Origin: CAZGRP01 sp964527995
GTDB lineage: Bacteria; Zhuqueibacterota; Zhuqueibacteria; Oceanimicrobiales; CAZGRP01
Assembly (NCBI GenBank): GCA_964527995.1
Contig: CAZGRP010000005.1
Location: 68,135-132,134 of the forward strand
Reading direction: 5' to 3'
Length of the DNA stretch: 64,000 nucleotides
The notes below the pieces were generated by a model that did no database searches, had not been told where the DNA came from, and saw only the letters and a program-made list of their open reading frames with translations. This document shows positions 9,780 through 17,548 of this stretch, in pieces. The translations under genes were made by a program, and so were the position numbers. Each line of letters opens with the position of its first letter. The first letter of the stretch is position 1.

Positions 9780-10880
9780 ATGAGTGATATGGATACGCTT
9801 CTAGGGATCACAGCGAAAGACTGGTGGAAGTTACTGCGGGAGAATCGTTTTGAGATCGATTCCACCTACTGGAGTCGGGCCGCAATTCTGACCGTGAGGA
9901 GCGTGGTGAACTCGTTCTATAAAAGGAGAGAGGACAGGCTCTACGGTGCCGCGCTGTCCGAGGTCCAAATCACAGAGCCTCCCATCTTCATCCTGGGACA
10001 CTGGCGTAGTGGCACGACTCTTTTGCACACGTTGCTGAGTCTCGATCCGAGGTTCGCCTATCCTAATCTTCTGGAAGTATCGAACCCGCACACTTTCCTG
10101 TGTATCGAGGACAAGGTTGCGAATCGGCTTGCCAACTCTTCTGCCGAAAAGAGGCCAATGGATAATGTACGTGTTCGCTTCGACAGCCCGGCGGAGGACG
10201 AGTTTGGCATCAGCATCATGAGCCTGAAGTCACCCATTCTGGGGTGGTCGTTCCCGAAAAGAGAGGCATACTACGACCGGTTCCTGACCTTCGAAGGCGT
10301 CGACGAAAGAACTGTGGAAGAATGGAAGTCGGCCTTCCTGCTTTTTCTGCGGAAGCTAACCTGGCGCTATGAGCGTCAATTGTTACTCAAGTCTCCAGCG
10401 CACACAGGACGGATTCGCCTTCTTCTCGACCTGTTTCCTGAAGCGCAGATCATTCACGTTCATCGCAATCCCTGCGCCGTATTCCAGTCGGCTCAAAGGC
10501 TGTACGAAACCGCCGTGCCTCGCTCCTATCTGCAAAAGCCCGATCGCGAGCGTTTGGATGACGGCATCCTGCGGCGCTATCAAATGATGTATGACGCCTT
10601 CTTCGAAGAGCGTGCCTTGATTCCCGCAGAGAATTTCCTGGACCTTGCCTTCGAGGAGCTGGAAGTGGACCCGGTCAGGGCCTTGGAAAGGATCTATGAG
10701 CACCTTGGACTTGGCGATTTTGATCGTCTTCGGCCGCGGCTCGAGGAGTATCTGGCCGCGAACGGGGATTACAAAAAGAACCAGTACCCTCCCCTTGACA
10801 GTCGACTGAGAGATAAGGTGGCCGAGTGTTGGCGCAGGTCGTTCGTCGAATGGGACTATCCGATTGAGCGGCTGCCTTGA
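9780..10880 (+). CDS. PAPS-dependent sulfotransferase
   Basis: A 366-residue cytosolic-type sulfotransferase (Sulfotransfer_3-like). The 5'-phosphosulfate-binding loop PIFILGHWRSGTT is at residues 68-80, and the 3'-phosphate-binding region with HVHRNP lies near 225-240. It starts three bases after the phosphopantetheinyl transferase stop with no obvious ribosome binding site, so it is probably translated with that gene. Inside an NRPS cluster its most likely job is to sulfate the peptide; a Tyr hydroxyl would be a natural acceptor given the second A-domain code. PAPS could come from the Sat-CysC protein encoded at 17549-19324. The acceptor is inference. Confidence 0.9.
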   Translation: MSDMDTLLGITAKDWWKLLRENRFEIDSTYWSRAAILTVRSVVNSFYKRREDRLYGAALSEVQITEPPIFILGHWRSGTTLLHTLLSLDPRFAYPNLLEVSNPHTFLCIEDKVANRLANSSAEKRPMDNVRVRFDSPAEDEFGISIMSLKSPILGWSFPKREAYYDRFLTFEGVDERTVEEWKSAFLLFLRKLTWRYERQLLLKSPAHTGRIRLLLDLFPEAQIIHVHRNPCAVFQSAQRLYETAVPRSYLQKPDRERLDDGILRRYQMMYDAFFEERALIPAENFLDLAFEELEVDPVRALERIYEHLGLGDFDRLRPRLEEYLAANGDYKKNQYPPLDSRLRDKVAECWRRSFVEWDYPIERLP

Positions 10881-11091
10881 GGCCTTTTATCTGGTTTTCA
10901 GACCACACCATGGGAAGCGAAAAGCTCGCACAGCGGGCTAACACGTAGGAGGGCCATGGCAACGAATCCGGGAGCCCCAGCGTTCGCGGGGTCACCGACG
11001 ATGTCTCGTAGTCGCATTTTGGACTTCACCGTGTCGGACATCGCGTATTTCGACAGGCAGTGGGGACTAAGCCATGAAAGGAGAGGAAATC
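10881..11091. other. Spacer between the NRPS cluster and the T9SS-sorted protein
   Basis: About 210 bp with no convincing gene, terminator or promoter. It marks the probable end of the NRPS gene string, because the spacing pattern and the type of product change here. Confidence 0.5.
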
Positions 11092-13653
11092 ATGAAAGGA
11101 CGATGGGTTTTTCTGGTGACGACCGCGTTGTTTGCGGCCAGGCTCTTTGCACAGACCGGGCCACAGCAGGCTTGGGTGAGTACCTACGCTTCAGGGATCC
11201 CGGACGGTTTGGCTCTGGGTAGCGCCCTGGCAGTCGATCCCGCTGGCAATGTCTACGTGATCGGACTCAGCCTTGACGCCAGCAAGAGTTCAGATTTTGT
11301 GACCATCAAGTACGGACCAGACGGTTCCCAACAATGGGTGGCGCTCTATGACGGCACTGGCCACGACGAAGACGATGCCAACGCCGTGGTGGTGGACGCG
11401 CAGGGCAACGTCTATGTCACTGGGGAGAGTGCGGCCTCCAACGGTTTCAGTGACTACGCCACCGTGAAGTACAACAGCGACGGAGTGCAGCAGTGGGTCG
11501 CCCGCTACAACGGACCAGGGAACACTGAAGACAATGCCAACGCGATCGCCGTCGACGCCATGGGCAACGTCTATGTGACCGGAGCCAGTATGCCGTCGGG
11601 GTTCGCCGTCGCTCCCGACATCGCCACGGTGAAATACAGTCCAAGTGGTGAGCAGCTTTGGGTGGCTCGCTACAACGGCTCGGGCGATTACTTTGATGAA
11701 GGCAATGCCATCGCCGTCGACGCAGACGGGAACGTGTACGTCACCGGCGTGAGTGCAGGCGACGGCACAGGTTCCGACTATGTGACCATCAAGTACAACT
11801 CTCAGGGAGAACAGCTCTGGGTGGCCCGCTACGACGGCCCGAAGGGTTCGGAAGACTTCTCCGTGGCTCTGGCAGTGGATGGCGCGGGGAACGTATACGT
11901 CACCGGTGTCAGCCTCGGGTCGGGGACCGCTTCCGATTTCGCAACCATCAAGTATGACAAGGATGGTGTGCAGCAATGGGTGCAGCGATACAACGGCACC
12001 GACAACAGCGAGGACGAAGGCAGGGACATCGCTGTGGACTCGTCGGGCAATGTGTTTGTCACCGGAACGAGCAACGGTGCGCTGTTCAGCCCCAACCGTG
12101 ACTACGTGACCATCAAGTACAGCAACGACGGTGAGCAGCTCTGGGTGGCAAGATACAATGGGCCCGCCGACGACTGGGACGATGTGCGCGCGATCGCTGT
12201 GGACGCGGCCGGGAATGCGTATGTCACGGGGCAGAGCGTAGGAATCGATACGAAGCCCGACTACGCGACGGTCAAGTACAGGCCGGATGGCACGGAAGAA
12301 TGGGTGGTGCGTTTCAACAGTCCCACAAACAAGTCTGACGGTGCGGCGGACCTGGCCGTTGATGCATCCGGAAATGTCTACGTAACGGGCACTACCGAGA
12401 TCGCCTTCACCGGCAGTCAGATCACCACCATCAAGTATACACAGCCGTCCTCGAACGTCGTCGTCGCACCTCCAGCGCCTGCGCTGGACGCGCCACCGGA
12501 TGCCGCGGCAGATCAGGATACTGTGGTCATCCTGCGTTGGCGCTCGGTCGAGGGAGCTTTATCGTATGAGCTGCAGGTGTCAACCGATTCTCTCTTTGCG
12601 ACGGTGCTTTATGATGCAGCAGCCATCGCCGACACCTCTCGTGCAGTGGATTCACTCGCTGACGGGACGACGTACTTCTGGCGTGTCCGGGCCAAGAATG
12701 AGGCTGGTTTTGGGGAGTTCTCCAGTGTCTGGAGGTTCACGACCGCCTCGTCGTCATCCGTTGTGCCGGCACTGGCAACTCCGAGCCTGGTAACTCCTCC
12801 AGACGGTGCGGGCGACCAGTCAACCACCGTGACCGTCCGTTGGAGTGCTGTCGATGGGGCGACATCCTACGAGTTGCAGGTTTCCACGGAAGCAGCATTT
12901 GCCACTCTGGTGTTCGGCGACGCCGCAATTGCGGATACTTCGCAGGAGGTGAGTGGGCTCGCCGCAGCCACCATCTACTACTGGCGCGTGAGAGCGAAGA
13001 ACGGCAGTGAGTCGGGTGACTGGTCGTCGGTGTGGTCATTCACGACGGCGGCGCCAATGCCGGATGCTGTGGAGTTGGTTGCTCCCGAAGAAGCCGCGGT
13101 CGTGGCGGGCGACAGTGTGCGTCTTGTGTGGACGACGACTGATCCGACGACGAGCCAATACCGGGTGGAAGTCGCGACGGATCCCGCCTTTTCCTCTGTC
13201 ATGATGGACTCAAGTCTCACGGACACGACCCTGGTGATAACATCGCTACAAAACGAGACGTACTGGTGGAGGGTGCGCGGCAAGAACCCGGCAGGCTGGG
13301 GTCCGTTTAGCCAGCCTCGGAGCTTCTCTTACACGATCATCACCGGGGTTCATGGTCGTAATGGGACGCCGACGCAATATTCTCTGAGCCAGAACTACCC
13401 GAACCCGTTCAACCCTTCCACTACAATCCAGTATACGCTTGGTAGCAGAAGTCGCGTACGACTAGAGGTATTCAATACCTTGGGTCAGAGGATCGCCACA
13501 TTGGTCCAGGCTGTCCAGCCCGCTAGTGAATACCGGATAGAGTGGCGGGCGGACGCCCCCTCCGGCATCTACTACTACCGACTGGAGGCAGTGTCGCTCG
13601 AGAATCCCAGCGAGCGCTTCGTAGAGATGAAAAAAATGGTCGTGATGAAATGA
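11092..13653 (+). CDS. Secreted beta-propeller/FN3 protein with T9SS C-terminal sorting domain
   Basis: An 853-residue extracellular protein. A signal peptide (hydrophobic run ending ARLFAQT) is followed by eight SBBP-type propeller repeats, each with an AVDxxGNVYVTG core and a TIKY...EQLWVARYNG partner, over about residues 30-460. Three fibronectin III-like modules follow (about 475-750; each ends in YxWRVRAKN-like text). The C-terminus has the QNYPNPFNPSTTI motif and a YYYRL strand typical of type IX secretion sorting domains. ATG 11092 is preferred over the in-frame ATG 11074 because AGGAGAGG lies just before it. Function is unknown; such proteins are commonly surface-displayed. It is the only T9SS cargo recognised in the window. 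Confidence 0.93.
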   Translation: MKGRWVFLVTTALFAARLFAQTGPQQAWVSTYASGIPDGLALGSALAVDPAGNVYVIGLSLDASKSSDFVTIKYGPDGSQQWVALYDGTGHDEDDANAVVVDAQGNVYVTGESAASNGFSDYATVKYNSDGVQQWVARYNGPGNTEDNANAIAVDAMGNVYVTGASMPSGFAVAPDIATVKYSPSGEQLWVARYNGSGDYFDEGNAIAVDADGNVYVTGVSAGDGTGSDYVTIKYNSQGEQLWVARYDGPKGSEDFSVALAVDGAGNVYVTGVSLGSGTASDFATIKYDKDGVQQWVQRYNGTDNSEDEGRDIAVDSSGNVFVTGTSNGALFSPNRDYVTIKYSNDGEQLWVARYNGPADDWDDVRAIAVDAAGNAYVTGQSVGIDTKPDYATVKYRPDGTEEWVVRFNSPTNKSDGAADLAVDASGNVYVTGTTEIAFTGSQITTIKYTQPSSNVVVAPPAPALDAPPDAAADQDTVVILRWRSVEGALSYELQVSTDSLFATVLYDAAAIADTSRAVDSLADGTTYFWRVRAKNEAGFGEFSSVWRFTTASSSSVVPALATPSLVTPPDGAGDQSTTVTVRWSAVDGATSYELQVSTEAAFATLVFGDAAIADTSQEVSGLAAATIYYWRVRAKNGSESGDWSSVWSFTTAAPMPDAVELVAPEEAAVVAGDSVRLVWTTTDPTTSQYRVEVATDPAFSSVMMDSSLTDTTLVITSLQNETYWWRVRGKNPAGWGPFSQPRSFSYTIITGVHGRNGTPTQYSLSQNYPNPFNPSTTIQYTLGSRSRVRLEVFNTLGQRIATLVQAVQPASEYRIEWRADAPSGIYYYRLEAVSLENPSERFVEMKKMVVMK

Positions 13654-13697
13654 TGTGAAGATTTGTGTAAGATCCTGCGCTGATTGCAAGAAAATGC

Positions 13698-13725
13698 TTG
13701 ACAAAGTGGGAAGGAGTGGTTTAAT
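13698..13725 (+). promoter_or_regulatory. Strong sigma-70-type promoter
   Basis: TTGACA at 13698-13703 and TTTAAT at 13720-13725 with a 16-bp spacer. It lies 45 bp after the T9SS protein, but the next gene starts only at 14367, so the transcript would carry an untranslated leader of about 635 nt. Confidence 0.5.
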
Positions 13726-13731
13726 TGAGTG

Positions 13732-14350
13732 AGTAGGCAGGGAAGCCATGATGCGTTTCGAGTAGGCGTAACGTTGCTCGAGACGGCGCCGAACGGTCAT
13801 GGCAGCCTAATCACCACTCTCTAACCGGGATCGACGCTCCTGCCGCAGGAGTCGATGCCCTGTTCCCACCCATACCACCCCCTCTGTCTCACCGTACAGG
13901 GATGTGCCGATGGCGTACACGGGGGCCTGGGGAGCCGTGGCTGTTCATTGCAGTTCGATGACCTTCACGGTTTGTATCGTCATCAAACAGGGGACCGGAT
14001 TATCAACATTCATCCAACTTCCTCTACCCATGTGGCCAGACTGCATGGTGGCTCGAGACCCTGCTCGAAACGGGCGCGTTCAAGCCCGGCAAGGCCGAAG
14101 GTAAAAGTGCCTCGGGGACGCTGGCCTCCTGTCCCGAATGTTTCTCAAGCGTTTTGAGAGCGTGGCGGAGGACGTACATCTTGTGACCCTGACGCTTGTA
14201 TGTCTCGATATCTGGCTGCCAACGGAAGGAACGCTTGCTGAGACTGAAAGCGACCTCCACCCAGTTGAAAGCCGGCTGTGTCACACAGTCTGGAACGGAA
14301 AGGGAGTATTCGTAGCCCAAATATGCAACTCGCCTGTCACCCAACCCTAA
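13732..14350 (+). ncRNA. Candidate structured noncoding RNA or long 5' leader
   Basis: A 700-bp gap without a credible gene. Downstream of the promoter several stems can be drawn: GCCATGA at about 13745 pairs with TCATGGC near 13797, enclosing a TCGAG/CTCGA hairpin, and a near-perfect hairpin CTCCTGC/GCAGGAG inside ATCGA/TCGAT arms lies at about 13829-13855. The rest, to the lipoprotein start, shows no clear feature. No known riboswitch core was recognised. Confidence 0.35.
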
Positions 14351-14366
14351 CGTGGAGGACAGAACC

Positions 14367-15038
14367 ATGCGATTTCCAAAGTTCAGTCGTAAGGCTGCAG
14401 GTGTAGGCATTGTGCCGGCCACGCTCGCTGCGGCCGCACTGATCATGTTGGGATGCACACAAGAGCCCCAGGGAATCGTGGGGCCGACATCAGACGCCGG
14501 TCTGGCGATGGATGTGGCCAAAGCCTCCAGCTCAGCAGGTACGGTGGGCTTTCGAGCTACCTTCCTGGAGAGAATTCGCCGGCCGCAGTCGGATAAGTTC
14601 ACGATCACCAACAATTCCGAGGACGGCATCAAGATCAGTGAGGTCGTTGTCGACCTGCGTGGCTCCAGGGGCCATCTGTTCTTCGATACTCTACCGACCG
14701 GTCCAGGAGAGGGGGTTTTCTTTCTCCTGAAAACGAACGACGGCTGGCGCACAGGTCTAACGAGCGTGAGCGGCCTGAGAGACGGAGGCACGTCCGTCCG
14801 TTTCACCTTCGACAACTTCAACGCGGGGGACACCTTTGAGTTCTTTATCGATGTAGATTCACCGGCCCGGGGGCTTGCGGGTGATCTCGTACTCGGCTCA
14901 CTCTTCGCGGGATCGAGGGTCACCGTCAGGTTTCGGCCGTCCTCCGGCGGTGTTACCCTCTCCGCATCCAAGGAAGTCCTTTCGGCGACCTACCGTGCTT
15001 CTGGCTTGTACTCAGCCAGTTGCTCCAGGAGCGAATAG
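14367..15038 (+). CDS. Hypothetical lipoprotein
   Basis: A 223-residue protein of unrecognised family. The N-terminus has a basic start, a hydrophobic stretch and a lipobox ending MLGC, so it should be lipidated at that cysteine and membrane-anchored. The mature part is beta-rich in character (FTITNNSEDGIKISEV, FEFFIDVDSP), like small extracytoplasmic domains with choice-of-anchor architecture, but no catalytic motif is visible. GTG 14352 is possible, but GGAGG at 14354-14358 favours ATG 14367. It is the first of three clustered lipoprotein genes. A 315-residue open frame on the opposite strand is a shadow. Confidence 0.8.
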   Translation: MRFPKFSRKAAGVGIVPATLAAAALIMLGCTQEPQGIVGPTSDAGLAMDVAKASSSAGTVGFRATFLERIRRPQSDKFTITNNSEDGIKISEVVVDLRGSRGHLFFDTLPTGPGEGVFFLLKTNDGWRTGLTSVSGLRDGGTSVRFTFDNFNAGDTFEFFIDVDSPARGLAGDLVLGSLFAGSRVTVRFRPSSGGVTLSASKEVLSATYRASGLYSASCSRSE

Positions 15039-15107
15039 ATCTCCTGAGGCCCTGGCGGCTTCACTGGCGATCCTCTTCGTAACCTTCAAAGAAAGGAGGT
15101 ATCCCAA

Positions 15108-16163
15108 ATGAGAGGCTTCTTGTCCCGCAGGTCGTGGTTCTTGCCGGTACTTTTACTGGCGCTGGTACTCTCGCTGGCAGTGTGGGTTGGATGCGGTGAC
15201 CGGTATGGCGCACCGACACAACCCGGGCAAAGCGAGCAGATGGCGGCTTTGGCCAAAGGCAACCCGCAGTTGCGGGCGGTCATGGCGGTTCAAAATCGGC
15301 ATACCAAGGCTCTTTTGGCCACGCCGGGCGTAGTCGGCACGGCAACTACGAAACTGCCCGATGGCAGATACGCCGTCAAGATCCTGACAAAGTCGGATCG
15401 TGCCGCACGCCGCTTGCCGAAAACGCTGGACGGTGTGCCGGTCGTGGTTGAAAAGGTTGGTGTCATTCGCGCACTTTCCTTTACAGGCACATACAGGCCA
15501 GTGCCAACGGGAGTCTCGGCCGGCAACATCGCCCAGTGTGCTTCCGGCACGATTGGTGCGGTGGTGACCAAAGGCGGCAAGTACTATTTCCTGAGCAACA
15601 ACCATGTTTTCGCGCGCATCAACCAGGCGCGCATCGGCGAGGACATCGTACAGCCTGGCCGTTTCGATGAGGACCCGCAGTGCAACATTGACCCGAGCAA
15701 AGTAGTAGCCGACTTGGCAGAATTCAAGCGGCTTAACTTTGGTCGCCGGTCACTGAGGTCACCCAACGTTATCGACGCGGCGATCGCCAGGATTCGCCCC
15801 GGTGTCAGCTTTGACTGCGGGACGCTTACAGGCTACACGCCGAGCAGCACCACTGTTCCGGCCGTGTTGGGCATGTCCGTGAAGAAGACCGGGCGGACGA
15901 CCGGTCTGACGACGGGCACGGTCACGGGCATCAACGTCACAGTCGTGGTGAACTACGGCACGAGATATGGACTGTTCGTAGGCCAGATTGAGTTCACCAA
16001 TATTTCGGGCGCCGGTGATTCCGGGTCGTTGATCGTCACCAATGATAGCAACAACAACCCCGTGGCGCTTCTGTTTGCCGGGTCTGAGACCAGCACGATC
16101 GGCAATCCGATCGATGCTGTGCTCGCCAATTTCGGGGTGACGATCTGCACAGACCATCAGTGA
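15108..16163 (+). CDS. Lipoprotein with trypsin-like serine protease domain
   Basis: A 351-residue extracytoplasmic protein. The signal sequence ends in lipobox WVGC. A roughly 70-residue N-terminal domain with PGVVG and LPKTLDGVPVVVE precedes a trypsin/glutamyl-endopeptidase-like fold with a plausible triad: His166 in LSNNHVF, Asp223 in VIDAAIARI, Ser305 in GAGDSGS. The N-terminal domain recurs alone in the lipoprotein at 16293, so it may act as a propeptide or inhibitor module (inference). AAGGAGG lies 6-10 bases before the ATG. Substrate is unknown. The triad was read by eye, without a structural model. Confidence 0.87.
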   Translation: MRGFLSRRSWFLPVLLLALVLSLAVWVGCGDRYGAPTQPGQSEQMAALAKGNPQLRAVMAVQNRHTKALLATPGVVGTATTKLPDGRYAVKILTKSDRAARRLPKTLDGVPVVVEKVGVIRALSFTGTYRPVPTGVSAGNIAQCASGTIGAVVTKGGKYYFLSNNHVFARINQARIGEDIVQPGRFDEDPQCNIDPSKVVADLAEFKRLNFGRRSLRSPNVIDAAIARIRPGVSFDCGTLTGYTPSSTTVPAVLGMSVKKTGRTTGLTTGTVTGINVTVVVNYGTRYGLFVGQIEFTNISGAGDSGSLIVTNDSNNNPVALLFAGSETSTIGNPIDAVLANFGVTICTDHQ

Positions 16164-16208
16164 TCGCCGCGCTTCGAAAAATGCAGGAATGAGGTTGTAG
16201 GAACGACA

Positions 16209-16251
16209 TGGGGAAAGGGGCCGGTGCACCGCCGGTTGCTTTCCCCATTTG
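16209..16251 (+). terminator. Possible intrinsic terminator after the protease gene
   Basis: Perfect 8-bp stem TGGGGAAA (16209-16216) / TTTCCCCA (16240-16247) enclosing a GC-rich inner hairpin. The following T-run is short (TTTGTATGTCTT), so termination may be weak. Confidence 0.5.
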
Positions 16252-16292
16252 TATGTCTTATCTTGCCTCAAAAAGAAGGCAGGTGAAGTGGC

Positions 16293-16625
16293 ATGTGGAC
16301 GCGGAATTTCGTAAATTATTCTCTCTGCCTGGTGATGGTGAGTGCTGTGATTCTTTACACCGGGTGCGAGCGCAAACCAGGAAAGAGCTCCCAGCAGACT
16401 TCCATGGAAGCAATCAAGAAAGTCCAGGAAAAACACCAGCAGCAGCTGATGTCGATTCCCGGGGTCGTGGGCGTCGGCATCGGGGCTGTGGACGATGACC
16501 TTGTCATCAAAGTGCTGGTCGAGAGAAAATCGCCGCAGTTGGAGAAGAAAATTCCTAAGAACCTGGAGGGCTTCCCGGTCGTTATCGAGGAGACCGGGCG
16601 GTTCCGGGCCCTTCCCGAAAAGTAG
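16293..16625 (+). CDS. Small lipoprotein carrying the stand-alone protease N-terminal domain
   Basis: A 110-residue protein with a lipoprotein signal (hydrophobic run then YTGC). After it comes a single domain clearly related to the N-terminal domain of the neighbouring protease: PGVVGVG aligns with PGVVGTA, IPKNLEGFPVVIEE with LPKTLDGVPVVVEK, and both end in a RAL motif. No catalytic residues are present. Adjacent position and shared domain suggest a paralogue that could modulate the protease, or a partial duplication. The function is inference. Confidence 0.83.
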   Translation: MWTRNFVNYSLCLVMVSAVILYTGCERKPGKSSQQTSMEAIKKVQEKHQQQLMSIPGVVGVGIGAVDDDLVIKVLVERKSPQLEKKIPKNLEGFPVVIEETGRFRALPEK

Positions 16626-16695
16626 CGGCGCTGGTGCTCTGGTGACAAACGCGTGTGAAAGGCAGCTCCAGCTCTGATCGACAGCGGTGCCTTCT

Positions 16696-17463
16696 ATGAA
16701 CTTCCTCTTACCCCTACTCGGATTCGGTGTCGGCTTCCTGGTTGGACTGAGCGGCATGGGTGCCGGTGTGATCATGACCCCCGTCTTGATCCTCGGGCTT
16801 GGGCTGTCCCCCGCCACGGCCGTGGGCACGGATCTTGCCTACGCCATGGTCACGAAACTTGCCGGGGCATGGCAACATTGGCGCCAGGGGACCGTCAACT
16901 TCAGGCTCGTGCGGGAGCTGGCAACCGGCAGTGTCCCGGCCTCGCTGGCAGTCCTGGTGCTCTTCGCCTGGTTTCGCCGGCTTCACACCGCAGCGGTCGA
17001 TGTCTGGCTGGAGCGTGCTATCGGCCTGGTGTTGATTCTGGCGGCGGGGCTGATCGTTCAGAGGGTCCTTTGGCCCAGGGCCAACCAGCCGGCCTCCGTT
17101 CGCAGGACGGTCCATCAGCGCACCATGGTCATTCTGATTGGAGCCTTGGGGGGTGGGTTGGTGGCGCTGACGTCCGTCGGAAGCGGCAGCATCATGTTGG
17201 CTTTGTTGGTTCTTGTGACGCCGCTTCAGGCCGAGAAATTGGTGGGCACCGATCTCGCACACGCCGCCGTGTTGGTGAGCGTCACCGTGTTGGTCTATTT
17301 CTACCTCGGGTATGTAAACTGGATGCTCGCCGGACAACTGCTCGTCGGCTCAATACCGGGGGTGGTCCTGGGGAGCCGGATGACGCTGCGCGTGCCGCGG
17401 CGAGCCTTGCAACTCACGCTTGCCGGGTTACTGATTACGTCGGCCTACAAAATGTTACTGTGA
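16696..17463 (+). CDS. TauE/SafE-family membrane permease
   Basis: A 255-residue inner-membrane protein with about eight hydrophobic segments. The two family repeats are visible, each with a G-S-G-rich motif followed by ATAVGTDLAYA (about residue 38) or AEKLVGTDLAHA (about residue 180). Family members move sulfite, sulfonates or other small sulfur-containing anions. Its place just upstream of ATP sulfurylase/APS kinase supports a sulfur-anion role. GTG 16687 is an alternative start; neither has a clear ribosome binding site, and ATG 16696 begins directly at the first membrane segment. Confidence 0.88.
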   Translation: MNFLLPLLGFGVGFLVGLSGMGAGVIMTPVLILGLGLSPATAVGTDLAYAMVTKLAGAWQHWRQGTVNFRLVRELATGSVPASLAVLVLFAWFRRLHTAAVDVWLERAIGLVLILAAGLIVQRVLWPRANQPASVRRTVHQRTMVILIGALGGGLVALTSVGSGSIMLALLVLVTPLQAEKLVGTDLAHAAVLVSVTVLVYFYLGYVNWMLAGQLLVGSIPGVVLGSRMTLRVPRRALQLTLAGLLITSAYKMLL

Positions 17464-17548
17464 ATTCCGTCTCGAGTGGCGGCTGGCTATCGGGCCAGGT
17501 ATCCTAAGTCGAATATGGGAAACGGATCAACGGAAAGGGATGAACGAA

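Noticed and set aside
13855..14157. Short plus-strand open frames after the promoter at 13698
   Set aside because: No ribosome binding site and no protein-like character; better explained as noncoding.
14024..14971. 315-residue minus-strand open frame
   Set aside because: Mostly antisense to the lipoprotein at 14367, which has a ribosome binding site, signal sequence and lipobox; the antisense text shows no domain.
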